A stretch of 64,000 nucleotides of DNA, taken from the NCBI RefSeq assembly GCF_004114535.1, contig NZ_LBJC01000030.1, positions 164,016 to 228,015 on the forward strand. Direction: 5' to 3'. Each line of letters starts with the position of its first letter. Positions within the stretch are counted from its first letter, which is position 1. Both the position numbers and the translations under genes were made by a program. Shown here piece after piece: positions 37,549-46,936 of this stretch. The notes under the pieces were generated by a model. It was given only the letters and a program-made list of their open reading frames with translations. It was not told the origin of the DNA and made no database searches. This DNA comes from Bradyrhizobium nanningense. GTDB taxonomy: Bacteria > Pseudomonadota > Alphaproteobacteria > Rhizobiales > Xanthobacteraceae.

Positions 37549-38784
37549 TCAGCGCTTTAGGTTGACGACGACGTCGAGCAGGTCGGCGCCGGTCTGGAAC
37601 GATTTCGAGTTTGCGGTGAAGCCGCGCTGCGCCTCGATCATCCCGGTGAGTTCGTCCGCGAGATCGACATTGGAATCCTCCAGCGCACCCGACTGAACGG
37701 TGCCGCGCCCGCCAGCAGCAGTATTCCCGACCTGCGCGTTTCCGGAATTCATACTGATGGAATAGACGTTGCCCGCTTCGGGCGTGAGATTGTCGGGGCT
37801 CGGAACGTCGGCGAGCATGATCGTGTAGAGGGGCGTTTGCTGCCCATTCTTGAGGATGGCGGTCAGCACGCCCTGGGAGTTAACGTCGACCTTCTCGATG
37901 GCAGAGGGAACGCTGCCGTTGACCGTCGCCTTGAAGTCGAAGCTGGAAGCGACCTGCGTCACGGCCGACATATCGATCGTAAAGGCTGAGCCACCGGGAA
38001 CAGTCACTGTGAGCGATGTTGGACCGGTCATTGCGCCCTTTCCGGCTGCCGTCGTGTCGAAGGTGAACGTGCCAAGACCACCCGCAAGCGGGGCACCCGC
38101 TGCCGAATCGTAGACCTGGATCTGCCAAGTGTCCGTACCGGCAATCGATCCGGTCTTAGCCATATAGACGTCGAGCTTCTTGGCGTTGCCGATGTTGTCG
38201 TAGGCCACGATCGAACTCTTCGACGAATATGACGTCGGACTGGGAGGTAGGGATGCCGGCGGGACGATGGCCGCGCTGGGATCAAGATTGCCGGTCACAG
38301 TTGCCAGCGTCGACGGCACAGGCACCTGCGACACTTGTGAGACGTTCACGATCTGAAGTCCCGTCAGATTGTTCTGCGAGAAATTGGTTACGAGTCCCTG
38401 CTTGCCCAGAAGGTAGAAGCCGGCCGCATTGACCAGATTGCCCTGGCTGTCCGGCACGAACGAGCCGGCACGCGTCAGGTACTGCTGCGTGTTGTTGGCA
38501 TTCGACACCACGAAGAAGCCGTTGCCCTGGACGGCGAGGTCCGTCGTCGACGTCGTGAACTGCGTATGACCGGCGTCACTGATGGCATAGCGGACCGTGG
38601 TCTCGACCGCGCCCGAATCGTAATTGCCGGAGCCGCTCTTCAGGATCAGCGAGGAGAATTCGGTGGAAGCCCGCTTGTAGCCGGTCGTGTTGACGTTGGC
38701 GATGTTGTCCGAGACCGTCGACAGCTTGTTGGACTGCGCGCTCATCCCGGAAACGCCGGTGCGCATAACACCATACAGGCTCAT
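37549..38784 (-). CDS. flgE: Hook protein FlgE
   Basis: 411 residues. The N-terminus MSLYGVMRTGVSGMSAQSNKLSTVSDNIANVNTTGYKRASTEFSS and the C-terminal GALEDSNVDLADELTGMIEAQRGFTANSKSFQTGADLLDVVVNLKR are diagnostic. The NGFFVV motif of hook/rod proteins is present. The ATG follows a GGAGCC-rich site. The proposed lateral-flagellar box lies 45 nt upstream, so flgE-flgK-flgL-flaF-flbT-flgD may start here. Confidence 0.96.
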   Translation of the reverse strand: MSLYGVMRTGVSGMSAQSNKLSTVSDNIANVNTTGYKRASTEFSSLILKSGSGNYDSGAVETTVRYAISDAGHTQFTTSTTDLAVQGNGFFVVSNANNTQQYLTRAGSFVPDSQGNLVNAAGFYLLGKQGLVTNFSQNNLTGLQIVNVSQVSQVPVPSTLATVTGNLDPSAAIVPPASLPPSPTSYSSKSSIVAYDNIGNAKKLDVYMAKTGSIAGTDTWQIQVYDSAAGAPLAGGLGTFTFDTTAAGKGAMTGPTSLTVTVPGGSAFTIDMSAVTQVASSFDFKATVNGSVPSAIEKVDVNSQGVLTAILKNGQQTPLYTIMLADVPSPDNLTPEAGNVYSISMNSGNAQVGNTAAGGRGTVQSGALEDSNVDLADELTGMIEAQRGFTANSKSFQTGADLLDVVVNLKR

Positions 38785-38829
38785 GAAAGGGGCTCCTTTG
38801 GTAGGTTGCAGCTACAATGGGGGGTCTTG

Positions 38830-38842
38830 CTTGCGCGGGGCT
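38830..38842 (-). promoter_or_regulatory. Proposed lateral-flagellar box upstream of flgE
   Basis: The coding strand reads AGCCCCGCGCAAG, 12 of 13 identical to the lafA2 copy AGCCTCGCGCAAG. It lies 45 nt before the flgE ATG, the same distance as at flhA and motA. Confidence 0.55.
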
Positions 38843-38904
38843 GATGATTGGGAACGATGCACAACTTGTCGTCGTGCCGCCGGTTGTTGCTTCAGCTCGT
38901 CAAC

Positions 38905-39486
38905 TCAAGTTGCTTTCGGCTGGCAGAACGAGCGAGCATTGTCGGTCCAGGCGCCGAAGCCGCTCGAGACGAGATGAGCGACGATGTGGCAGACATAGCG
39001 CTTCTGGGCCGGCTGGTTGTTGGGACCGGCATTGTAGCGGGCGACCGCCATGGTCCAGCTGCCCTCGCGCTGCTTCAGCTCCTTGAGGAAACGCGCGGCA
39101 TAATCGACGTTTCTGGCGGGGTCGAACATTGCCCGCACCGAGGCGAACTTGTCGCCGTGATAATAGTGGTTGATCTGCATGCAGCCGAGGTCGATCAACT
39201 TGATTCCCTTGGCTCGCATCGCCTCGAAATTCGCCATCGCGTCGTTGATGTCCTTGGCGAACACGGTCTGGCCGTCGGCGCCGAGAGCGTAGGGATGGAG
39301 CGCGCCGCGCCGTCCGGTCTCGGTGAGGCCGACCGCATAGAGAATGCCGAGTGGAATCCCGTGCTGCTGGGCCGCGCGCGCCATCTCGCGCTCGCAGGAG
39401 CGCGCGTGGTCGGTCGCCGCAGCCGCGGCGCCGGCGTTACAGATAAACAGGGCCGCGACGATTTGGCTGGCCCACGTCCTGGTCAT
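38905..39486 (-). CDS. Flagellar lytic transglycosylase (SltF-like)
   Basis: 193 residues with a signal peptide (MTRTWASQIVAALFICNAGAAAAA). The SLT fold motifs are clear: AVGLTETGRRGALHPYAL with the catalytic Glu, LGCMQINHYYHG, and MAVARYNAGP. It cuts peptidoglycan, presumably to let the rod through, and would stand in for the muramidase domain missing from the FlgJ-like protein. The start ATG with its CAGGAG site lies inside the 3' end of fliK, a 50-nt overlap in another frame. Confidence 0.88.
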   Translation of the reverse strand: MTRTWASQIVAALFICNAGAAAAATDHARSCEREMARAAQQHGIPLGILYAVGLTETGRRGALHPYALGADGQTVFAKDINDAMANFEAMRAKGIKLIDLGCMQINHYYHGDKFASVRAMFDPARNVDYAARFLKELKQREGSWTMAVARYNAGPNNQPAQKRYVCHIVAHLVSSGFGAWTDNARSFCQPKAT

Positions 39487-40774
39487 GACGCGTCTCCTGG
39501 TTGGACTGGCGCTCCTGCCGGGCCTGTCTCGCGCCGCCGTCGGACTGCCCCGACGACGTGCCGGAGCCGTCGAACGTTCCTTGCGACTGCGACGAGGGCT
39601 GTTGCTGGCTCGGGAGCTGCGGCTGCGACTGGCCGGAGCCGCTTTGGAATCCGTCCAGCGAGCCGTGCTGGACCGGTGCGACGTCGGCGACATAGCCCGC
39701 CGACTGCATGAGATCGCGGATCTGGTCGCGCTGCTGGTCCAGCATCTGACTGGTATCCTTGCGCTCGGCCGCGAGATGGACAGCGACTTCGGTGCCGACG
39801 AGGCGCAGACGCACGGTGACGTTGCCGAGCGCCGGCGGCTCCAGATTGATGGTCAGGATCTTGAGCGGCTGATCCGGCGCATTGGTCTGGGACGCCGCAA
39901 GATCAGGCGCTGCGGGCGCCGTCGGACCAGCGGAGTCCTTCAGCTCGGCGACGACCGCATTGGCGACCTGCTGCGGGGCGTTGAATTGCGCCGGCGGCAG
40001 ATGGGTCTCCTGCTGGACCACGGTGACCTTGGTCGTCTCGGGCAGTGCGTCACGGCCCGAGGCCTTGGCAGCGCGCTCGACATTGGCCGTGACCGCCTCG
40101 AAGCCCGGCGTCGCGGGCATTGGGCTCGACGGCTCACCGCCTTGTGTCGGCAGCGGCACGGCCGTCGCTTGCGACGCCGCAGCCTGCGAGCGCGCGGCGG
40201 TCGGAGCGACACCGGACGGGGCGGTATCGCCTGTCGCCGCCTTTGCGCCCTGAACGTCGCGCTTGGTCGCGGAGGACCGCTCGTCGCGCGCCGGCGCGGT
40301 CCTGTCGGCGGATTGCAACTGCATCTGCGGCTTCACGGCAGGCGCGGCAGCGATCTCCTGTCCGACACCCACGGCGATGCCCGACTGGTCCTGAACCTCC
40401 GCCCTGGCGACATGATCGACCGGATGTTGTTTCTCCGACGGCTTGTCGACCTTCTTGTCGGAAGCCCCCTCTGTGGGCTCTGCTCGCTCCGGCGCATCCA
40501 TGAGCTCGTGCGCCGTCGCGTCCTTCGGCTTCGCCTTCCCGGTCGGATGAGCCAGACGCGTGCGCAGTGGCCCGGCCTTATCGGTCGTATCGCTGCCGTC
40601 GTCGTTCAGAGCCTGCTTGGCGAGGTTCGAGACGGTATGCAGCAGATCGTTGAACGACGAGCTTGTCTGCGATTTGGCGCCGGCGCTCTTTGCCGCACGC
40701 GATGTCCCGCGCATATTGAGAGTCTCGGCGAGGCCTGAAAAAAGCTGTCCGGATGTTCCACTGAGCTTGGTCAT
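39437..40774 (-). CDS. fliK: Hook-length control protein FliK (MotD)
   Basis: 445 residues. The N-terminal 270 residues are low-complexity (Ala/Thr/Ser/Pro). The C-terminal Flg_hook domain is at about 295-370: QPLKILTINLEPPALGNVTVRLRLVGTEVAVHLAAERKDTSQMLDQQRDQIRDLMQSAGY. A Gln/Ser-rich tail follows. In rhizobia the same gene after motB-motC was called motD. It overlaps the motC stop (ATGA). It switches export from hook to filament. Confidence 0.9.
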   Translation of the reverse strand: MTKLSGTSGQLFSGLAETLNMRGTSRAAKSAGAKSQTSSSFNDLLHTVSNLAKQALNDDGSDTTDKAGPLRTRLAHPTGKAKPKDATAHELMDAPERAEPTEGASDKKVDKPSEKQHPVDHVARAEVQDQSGIAVGVGQEIAAAPAVKPQMQLQSADRTAPARDERSSATKRDVQGAKAATGDTAPSGVAPTAARSQAAASQATAVPLPTQGGEPSSPMPATPGFEAVTANVERAAKASGRDALPETTKVTVVQQETHLPPAQFNAPQQVANAVVAELKDSAGPTAPAAPDLAASQTNAPDQPLKILTINLEPPALGNVTVRLRLVGTEVAVHLAAERKDTSQMLDQQRDQIRDLMQSAGYVADVAPVQHGSLDGFQSGSGQSQPQLPSQQQPSSQSQGTFDGSGTSSGQSDGGARQARQERQSNQETRHDQDVGQPNRRGPVYL

Positions 40775-41949
40775 GGACGGCGGTCCCTGGTGAGGAGTTC
40801 GAGTTCGCCGAGCTGCTTCTGCGCGCGCGCAAGCGTCACGGTCGATGACGCCAGATCGAGACGCGCCGGCGTTGCCGGAGGCTTGTCGGCCGCGGCGGCG
40901 GATCCGCCCGGGAACGGCTTGCGAACATCGAGCGCGAGCTGCAACGTGGCATTCAGAAGCGGGACATCGCGCTCGGGCAGCTTCGACCGGTCGAGTGCCT
41001 TCAACTCGGCGAGACCGCCGTCATATTCGTCGGTGAGCGCTCGCGAGGCGCCGCGGAAGAAATGCGCCCGCTCGCGATCCGCGGAGGCGTCGGCGCTGAG
41101 CGTCAGCGCCCGCTCGCCGGCAAGCCGCGTCACGGCCAGCTGCCCACGCACCATCGCCGTGCGCGCGATCACGAGATAGAGCTTGAGGCGGCTCGCGCCA
41201 TCGATCTTCTCCAGCATGGCAGCGATCCGCGCAAAGCGGCGCTCGTCGAGCGCCAGGCTCGATTGCGTCAGGCCGGTGGAGAAGCGCTGCCAGAAATCTC
41301 CGGCATAGATCGAGTTGCGGTAGTGGCGGAGATAGGCCAGCGTCAGGAACTCGAACTTGTCGAAGTCTTCCGCCTGCCCGACCAGCAGGATCTCGCGCCG
41401 CAGCGCCGCCTCCTCCACCAGCGTTCCGGGCAGAAGCAGGCGCGCGTCGTCCAGCCGCTCGATCGCGAGCGATGCCTCGGTACGCGCGAACAACGCGCCC
41501 TGGACCAGCGCGACCTGTCCACCGAGGCCCGAGGACAGCGTCCGCGGCTTGACCTCCTTGAGCAGCTCCCGCGCTTCCTCCTGACGACCCTCGACATAGG
41601 CGAGCGCGCCGTTGAACAGCCGCTCGTCGACGTTCATCTTGTCGCGCGGCAGCTTGCGGACGATTTGCGGCGCGCCGCCGCTGAGCAGGTAGATCACCAC
41701 GGCCTGGCTGTTCTGCGGATTGCTCCACACGGTGGGATCGGCGGCGAGAAACCTCTCTCCGATCTGCCGGATCAGCGCGATGTGGCTGCCATGCGCGGCG
41801 GTATCACCATTGGCGATGCCGTCCTGTACCGCCTGCAGCGCGCGGACCAGTTCATAGGGCTCGCCCGGCTGGCGCGCGGGCTGAGCCCGTACGTTCGCCA
41901 CCGTGAACGGCAGGAGCAGCAGAGCGGCGCAAAGGAGCGGCCTGATCAA
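40771..41949 (-). CDS. motC: Periplasmic motility protein MotC
   Basis: 392 residues with signal peptide MIRPLLCAALLLLPFTVANVRA. The mature protein carries the MotC pattern (PYELVRALQAVQDGIANGDTAAHGSHIALIRQIGERFLAADPTVWSNPQNSQAVVIYLLSGGAPQIVRKL). In Sinorhizobium MotC is a periplasmic partner of MotB needed for motor function. It is found only in rhizobial-type stators, so this lateral motor is of that kind. The start overlaps the motB stop (ATGA). Confidence 0.92.
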   Translation of the reverse strand: MIRPLLCAALLLLPFTVANVRAQPARQPGEPYELVRALQAVQDGIANGDTAAHGSHIALIRQIGERFLAADPTVWSNPQNSQAVVIYLLSGGAPQIVRKLPRDKMNVDERLFNGALAYVEGRQEEARELLKEVKPRTLSSGLGGQVALVQGALFARTEASLAIERLDDARLLLPGTLVEEAALRREILLVGQAEDFDKFEFLTLAYLRHYRNSIYAGDFWQRFSTGLTQSSLALDERRFARIAAMLEKIDGASRLKLYLVIARTAMVRGQLAVTRLAGERALTLSADASADRERAHFFRGASRALTDEYDGGLAELKALDRSKLPERDVPLLNATLQLALDVRKPFPGGSAAAADKPPATPARLDLASSTVTLARAQKQLGELELLTRDRRP

Positions 41950-43253
41950 GGGCGCTTCTCACGGATGAGGATTTCGATCCGGCGGTTCTGCGCGGCCGCG
42001 GGATCGTTCGGAAGCTTCGGCCGCCGATCGGCGTAACCTTCGACATGCTCGATCCGCTGCGCGTCGACGCCGGAGCGAACCAGCATGTAATAGGCCATCT
42101 GGGCGCGGGCGGTCGACAGCCGCCAATTGTCGTAAGTCTCCGAACGATACGGCCGATTGTCGGTATGGCCGCGGACAATGATCATGCCTTGGCGTTTCGT
42201 CAGCAACGGCCCGATCTTGTCGATCACGCGGATGAGCTCGGGCCGCGGCTCGGCCGAGCCGACCGTGAACATGCCGAAGCTCGCATCGTCGGTCAGGCTG
42301 ATCAGGATGCCTTCCTCGACCTGACGCACTTCGGCCGCCGGTCCTGCGCCCGCCTTGATGTCCGACAGCGCGTCCGCGATCGCGGACTGAAGCTGCTTGA
42401 CGGTCGGCTGCTGGGTCTGGGCCGTATCGCGCGGGTCGCTCTCCCTCGCCGCATCGCTCTGACGCGCCTGCGCGGCGGCGTTGGGTTGAGCGGTCGTTTG
42501 AGCGCTGCCCTCGCGGGGCGACTGCGCCGGCGCCGGCGGCAGCAAAGGTGACAGGTTTGCGGATGAGGCGTCCGCGCTCGGAGCTACGCTTCCGCCGGCA
42601 TCGTCCGCCCTGGCACGACTTGCCTGCGGCTCGCTCTGATTTGTGGCGGGCGCGCTGTCGCGCGCGGAGGCATTCGGCTTGGGCTCGCTCTCGATCATGC
42701 GATCGGCGTCCTTGGAGGCTTGCGGCGCCAGCTTCCAATAGCCGGGGTCAAAGGGGTCGCGGTAGGCGTCGCCGCCCTTGAGGCCATCCTCTTCGGCGGA
42801 CGTCAGCGCGCCGGCGCGCCGCTGCCCCGAGGACTGGTTCGCGCTGCTCGCGATCTCTGCGAGAGTCGCATAGGGATCGCGGAACAGCACCTTCTCTTCA
42901 AAGGAGGCCGGCTTTTCGTTCGTCGGCGAGTCACCGCGACGTTCTTCGTTCGAGCCAGCCGGCTGACGCTTGCCGTCCTGACCTTCGAACGACGTCGGCT
43001 CCTTCTTGGAGAGATTCTTGAGGCCCTTCGGCGCGGGGGCATTTTCCGCGAGCTGGATCGGGTTGAAATAGCTCGCGACCACCTGCTTCTGGTCCTGGTT
43101 GAGCGCGTTGATCAGCCACATGACCAGGAAGAACGCCATCATCGCGGTCATGAAGTCCGCATAGGCGATCTTCCAGACGCCGCCGTGATGCGCCTCCTCA
43201 GCGAAGGCGCTGCGCCGGCGAACGATCACGAGCTCATGCTTGACCTCTTCCAT
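41946..43253 (-). CDS. motB: Flagellar stator protein MotB
   Basis: 435 residues, longer than enteric MotB because of a Pro/Ala/Ser-rich insertion at about 90-280. The single membrane helix has the proton-carrying Asp33 in WKIAYADFMTAMMAFFLVMWLINAL. The C-terminal OmpA-like domain has MIIVRGHTDNRPYRSETYDNWRLSTARAQMAYYMLV and binds peptidoglycan. The extended periplasmic part is typical of rhizobial MotB, where MotC docks. Confidence 0.95.
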   Translation of the reverse strand: MEEVKHELVIVRRRSAFAEEAHHGGVWKIAYADFMTAMMAFFLVMWLINALNQDQKQVVASYFNPIQLAENAPAPKGLKNLSKKEPTSFEGQDGKRQPAGSNEERRGDSPTNEKPASFEEKVLFRDPYATLAEIASSANQSSGQRRAGALTSAEEDGLKGGDAYRDPFDPGYWKLAPQASKDADRMIESEPKPNASARDSAPATNQSEPQASRARADDAGGSVAPSADASSANLSPLLPPAPAQSPREGSAQTTAQPNAAAQARQSDAARESDPRDTAQTQQPTVKQLQSAIADALSDIKAGAGPAAEVRQVEEGILISLTDDASFGMFTVGSAEPRPELIRVIDKIGPLLTKRQGMIIVRGHTDNRPYRSETYDNWRLSTARAQMAYYMLVRSGVDAQRIEHVEGYADRRPKLPNDPAAAQNRRIEILIREKRP

Positions 43254-43259
43254 GGCGGG

Positions 43260-43952
43260 TTACCGGCGCGCTTCCTTCAGTCGCTCGCTCCAGGCCGATA
43301 TCTGCGTCTCGATCACGGTCTGGTCCGCCACGACACGGACCTCGAGAGCCTCAGCTGCCTCGTACTCGATGCCAATTCGCCTGGAAGCTGCGAGCTGCGT
43401 CCTCACGAGGTCGAGCAGCTCGCTCGGGCCGGTGACCTTGAACGCCGGCACGGACGAGCTGCCGGTGAGCGCCGCAATCTGCTCGACCAGCGATCCGATC
43501 GCCTTGTCGCGGACCGCGTCAGCGAGGAATGGCAGCAATATCCGCGCAACGGAGCTCGCGATGTTGGTCTCGATCTCGCGGCAGGCGGCCTCGAAGCCGC
43601 TGACGATTGCGACCGCCTGCTGGTCCGACCATTTGGCGCGCTCCTCGCCGAGCCGGATCGCGCTGCGGACGCGCTCCTCGGCGAGCTTGGCATCGCCTTC
43701 CGCAACGCCCGCCGCATGGCCGCGCCGGTAGGCGTCGTCCAGCAGATTGGTAGCCGGGGCTTCCGCCTTCGGCGCCGGCGGCGGTGACTGCGGCACCGGC
43801 TGCGGCTGAGTCTGAAGCTGCGGCTGAGGTTCTCGCGCCGCCTCCTTCGGCCTGGTCAACAGATCCTGGATCCTGGGCGGTGGAGGCGGTGGTGACTTGG
43901 CCCGGCCGTTCGCATCGAACTGCGTCAGGAGCTTTCCGATTGCCGCGTTCAT
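43260..43952 (-). CDS. fliH: FliH-like export ATPase regulator
   Basis: 230 residues. The Pro/Gln-rich N-terminus is followed by a helical segment with small-xxx-small spacing (LLDDAYRRGHAAGVAEGDAKLAEERVRSAIRLGEERAKW) and a globular C-domain. This architecture and the position directly after fliF match FliH, the negative regulator and linker of FliI. Sequence conservation in FliH is low, so this rests partly on context. Confidence 0.75.
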   Translation of the reverse strand: MNAAIGKLLTQFDANGRAKSPPPPPPRIQDLLTRPKEAAREPQPQLQTQPQPVPQSPPPAPKAEAPATNLLDDAYRRGHAAGVAEGDAKLAEERVRSAIRLGEERAKWSDQQAVAIVSGFEAACREIETNIASSVARILLPFLADAVRDKAIGSLVEQIAALTGSSSVPAFKVTGPSELLDLVRTQLAASRRIGIEYEAAEALEVRVVADQTVIETQISAWSERLKEARR

Positions 43953-45598
43953 GCCGCCTCCTCGCGTCGCATCCAGTCTTTAAGGATCGCTGCCGCCTGC
44001 GCCTGATCGAGCCGAACGATCTGCTCCAGCCGCTTCTGCGGCGTCCGCTGCATCTTGCCTTCGAGGTCCTCGACGAGGTTGAGCTCGGGGTCCTGACTTT
44101 CGGCGAGCGCAAGGGCGGCGGCAGATTCGAGCTCAGCGGCCTCGGCGGCCTCCACCTGCTCCTGCGCCGCGCGATGGGTCAGAATGCCGTTGACCGCCGG
44201 CCGCAGCCCGAACCAGACCAGCATCGAAGCAACGGCCAGGATCGTCACCGCGTTGATGACGCTGCCGAGCTGCTTGTTGATCATCTCGACGAAGCTGATC
44301 GGGGGCACCGGCGCCAGTTCGCGCGAGCCCTCGATGAAGTCGACCGCCGTCACCTGGATCTGGTCGCCGCGCGCCTTGTCCAGCCCGCCGGCCGTCGCCG
44401 CGAGCTGGCTGATCTCGGCGAGCTTGCTGTCGACGATGGCCTGGTTGGTCTTGTCGCCGAGATCGGCGACCAGCCGCGCGCGATTGACCAGGACGGCGAT
44501 GAAGAGCTTCTTCACCGAATAGCCGTCGCTCACCGTCGTCGTGGTCTTGGACGAGACCTCGAAATTGGTGACGTCCTCGCGGCGGGTCTTGTCCTCGCTG
44601 GAGTTCTTGCCGCCGCCGGCGTTCACCTGCTGATCGGGAAGGTTCTGCTGCACGGTCGTCGGCGTCGAGCGGTCGGCGTTCTGCGACGATTCCTTCTCGC
44701 GCACGTTCCGCACCGAACGCTCGGCACGGCTCTCCGGATCGTAGACGGTCTCGTTGATCTGTTTCTTGTCGGTGGAGAGCTGCGGCGCGACGCTGACCTC
44801 GAAATTGTCGAGGCCCAGATACGGCGTCAGCGCCTTGCGGATGTTCTCCTGCACCATGCCGCCGACCGTCTTCTGAAGGCTCGCCATCTTGGTCGGCGCG
44901 GCGCTCGCCTCGTCCTCTTCGGCGAGCAGCATCGAACCGTCAGCATCCAGCACCGTCACCTTGTCGCGATTCATGCCTGGAATGGCCGCGGCGACGAGAT
45001 GACGGATCGACTGCGCCGTGCGCGCCTCGATCGCGCCGTCGGTGCGCAACACGACCGATGCCGAAGGCGGCTGCTGCGTCGCGCGGAACGAGCCGCGCAC
45101 CGGCAACACGATATGCACCCGGGCTGCCTTGACGCCCTTCATCAATTGCACCGTGCGCGCGATCTCGCCTTCCAGCGCCCGGAGCTTGGTGACCTCCTGC
45201 ATGAAGGATGTCAGGCCGAGCGAACCGATCTTGTCGAACAGTTCGTAGCCGGAATTGGCGCTGGTCGGCAGCCCCTTCTCGGCGAGCAGCATCCGCGCCT
45301 GCATGGTCTGGCTCGGACGCACCGAGAGCGCGTCGCCGGCCGTATTGATGTCGAAAGTGATGTTCTGCTCGCGCAGCGCCGCGCCCATGCGCGTCACGTC
45401 CTCGCGGGTGAGGCCGGTATAGAGCGTCTCGAATTCGGGCCGGCTCAGATAGTACGCGCCGCCGACGACGGTGACGAGAACGGCAAAGCCGATCAATCCC
45501 AAGGCCATCAGGCGTCGCGGCCCAAGCTCCAGCAGATTGTTGAGCAGTTGCTGTACCTGCGCACGACTGAGCATATGACCTCGTACCAATGCGAACAT
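43949..45598 (-). CDS. fliF: MS-ring protein FliF
   Basis: 549 residues. The first membrane helix (MALGLIGFAVLVTVVGGAYYL) is near residue 35, followed by the YscJ-type domain (YTGLTREDVTRMGAALREQNITFDINTAGDALSVRPSQTMQARMLLAEKGLPTS). The second membrane helix comes late, and the C-terminal FliG-binding tail is LEGKMQRTPQKRLEQIVRLDQAQAAAILKDWMR. I chose the ATG at 45598 with GGAG 8 nt upstream. Confidence 0.95.
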   Translation of the reverse strand: MFALVRGHMLSRAQVQQLLNNLLELGPRRLMALGLIGFAVLVTVVGGAYYLSRPEFETLYTGLTREDVTRMGAALREQNITFDINTAGDALSVRPSQTMQARMLLAEKGLPTSANSGYELFDKIGSLGLTSFMQEVTKLRALEGEIARTVQLMKGVKAARVHIVLPVRGSFRATQQPPSASVVLRTDGAIEARTAQSIRHLVAAAIPGMNRDKVTVLDADGSMLLAEEDEASAAPTKMASLQKTVGGMVQENIRKALTPYLGLDNFEVSVAPQLSTDKKQINETVYDPESRAERSVRNVREKESSQNADRSTPTTVQQNLPDQQVNAGGGKNSSEDKTRREDVTNFEVSSKTTTTVSDGYSVKKLFIAVLVNRARLVADLGDKTNQAIVDSKLAEISQLAATAGGLDKARGDQIQVTAVDFIEGSRELAPVPPISFVEMINKQLGSVINAVTILAVASMLVWFGLRPAVNGILTHRAAQEQVEAAEAAELESAAALALAESQDPELNLVEDLEGKMQRTPQKRLEQIVRLDQAQAAAILKDWMRREEAA

Positions 45599-45631
45599 GG
45601 AGGACACTCCGCTGCCAACCTTGTCTGAAGG

Positions 45632-45641
45632 TTGCGCGAGG
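45632..45641 (-). promoter_or_regulatory. Proposed lateral-flagellar box upstream of fliF
   Basis: The coding strand reads CCTCGCGCAA followed by CCTT. It is identical to the core of the lafA2, motA and DUF1217 copies over 10 nt. It lies 33 nt before the fliF ATG, so fliF-fliH-motB-motC-fliK may be transcribed from here. Confidence 0.5.
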
Positions 45642-45836
45642 ACACGATTGTGTCAGTTCGCAGGCACGGCGTTGCAATTTTAAAACGAGATTGGGCGGCG
45701 ACGCGATCAGCTTGGCTGCAATAGGCCGATCGGGCACATGGCCACGCGATCGGCTGCGGGTGTTGCGAGAAGTCTGAACTCAGGCGGTCGAATTGCGGGC
45801 ACGTCTTGTGCCGCCACATCCGCCGCTTACGGCGGG

Positions 45837-45863
45837 GACCGTGCTCCCTGAGGGAGCACGGTC
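45837..45863. terminator. Terminator hairpin after lafA2
   Basis: A 12-bp perfect stem, GACCGTGCTCCC / GGGAGCACGGTC, with a 3-nt loop. It starts 17 nt after the flagellin stop on the minus strand. It separates the flagellin gene from fliF. Confidence 0.85.
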
Positions 45864-45880
45864 GTTTTCGAAAGCGCCGC

Positions 45881-46795
45881 TTAGCCGCCGCGGAACAGCG
45901 ACAGGATGCTCTGGCTGTTCTGGTTGGCGATCGAGAGCGCCTGAACGCCGAGCTGCTGCTGGGTCTGGAGCGCCTGCAGGCGGGTCGATTCCGCATTCAT
46001 GTCGGCGTCGACGAGCTGGCCGACACCGCGGTCCACCGAGTCCATCAGGGTCTTGACGAACTCGGTGTTGGTCGAGATGCGGTTTTTGACGGCGCCGAGA
46101 CCGGCAGCGGCCGAGGCCACCGAGTTGATCGCAGTGGTGACCTGCGAGATGTACCCATCGAGCGTGGTCTGGTCAGCCGCCGAATCGGTCAGCGCCGAGA
46201 TGTTGATCGTGTCGACCGACGCGCTGCCGCTCACCGTGTCGAGGATGCCGCTCGTGCTCGAGGTGTAGAGCGAGTAGTTGGCGATCGTGAGCGTTATGGA
46301 CCCGATCGTGGGCGTGCCGCCGACGCGCGAGAACGACGACACCAGGTTGAAGGTCGCCGGAGTGGAAGCGTTGGTGCTCAGCCAGTTCACGCCGTTGAAG
46401 GTTGCCGCGTTGGCCGTGCCCTTCATCTGCTGCTGGATCTGAGTGATGTCCGCCTGGATCTTGGTGCGGTCGATACCGGCGGTCTTGGCTTCAACCAGGA
46501 GCGCCTGGAGCTTGGTCAGGCCGCCGGTCTTATCGCCGACAACCGCGGTCAGAGCGGTATATTCGGTGTCGACGGTCGCGGCCGACAGACCGAGCGAGTC
46601 GGAGACGGCGGAGAGCGCGGCATTATCGGCCCGCATCGACGTCGCGATCGACCAATAGGCAGCGTTGTCCGACGCAGTGGCCACGCGCTGGCCGGTAGAG
46701 ATCCGGTTCTGCGTGGTGGCGAGCTGCGAGCTGACGTTGCGCAGGGTCTGCAGCGCAGTCATTGCAGCGGAGTTGGTAAGGAGGCTAGAGCCCAT
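45881..46795 (-). CDS. lafA2: Lateral flagellin 2
   Basis: 304 residues. The flagellin N-domain (NRISTGQRVATASDNAAYWSIATSMRADNAALSAVSDSLGLSAATVDTEYTALTAV) and C-domain (VKNRISTNTEFVKTLMDSVDRGVGQLVDADMNAESTRLQALQTQQQLGVQALSIANQNSQSILSLFR) flank a short variable centre. It is nearly the same as the tandem neighbour at 47070, with most differences in the centre and last residues. Its own promoter, leader hairpin and terminator are present. Confidence 0.95.
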   Translation of the reverse strand: MGSSLLTNSAAMTALQTLRNVSSQLATTQNRISTGQRVATASDNAAYWSIATSMRADNAALSAVSDSLGLSAATVDTEYTALTAVVGDKTGGLTKLQALLVEAKTAGIDRTKIQADITQIQQQMKGTANAATFNGVNWLSTNASTPATFNLVSSFSRVGGTPTIGSITLTIANYSLYTSSTSGILDTVSGSASVDTINISALTDSAADQTTLDGYISQVTTAINSVASAAAGLGAVKNRISTNTEFVKTLMDSVDRGVGQLVDADMNAESTRLQALQTQQQLGVQALSIANQNSQSILSLFRGG

Positions 46796-46826
46796 TTTGA
46801 TGTCCCTTTAGAGATTGAATGAGATT

Positions 46827-46877
46827 GGGGACATACCGGACTTGCACCGGTACGAGAGGGCGGCGTCATGCCTTTGG
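46827..46877 (-). promoter_or_regulatory. Conserved flagellin leader block with hairpin (lafA2)
   Basis: This 51-nt block in the 5' leader is repeated before lafA1 at 48014-48064 with only three differences. It contains TACCGG-N7-CCGGTA (46834-46852), a 6-bp stem with a 7-nt loop. It begins 31 nt before the ATG. Conservation of non-coding leader in both copies points to an RNA-level role, for instance FlbT binding. Confidence 0.6.
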
Positions 46878-46936
46878 GCCGCGCAAAAGCGGATGGAGGG
46901 CCCAACCTGTCGTAGCGGAGAGGTTAGCGGCCGAAG

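Noticed and set aside
35523..37565. A ~680-codon plus-strand frame
   Set aside because: Antisense to flgL and flgK.
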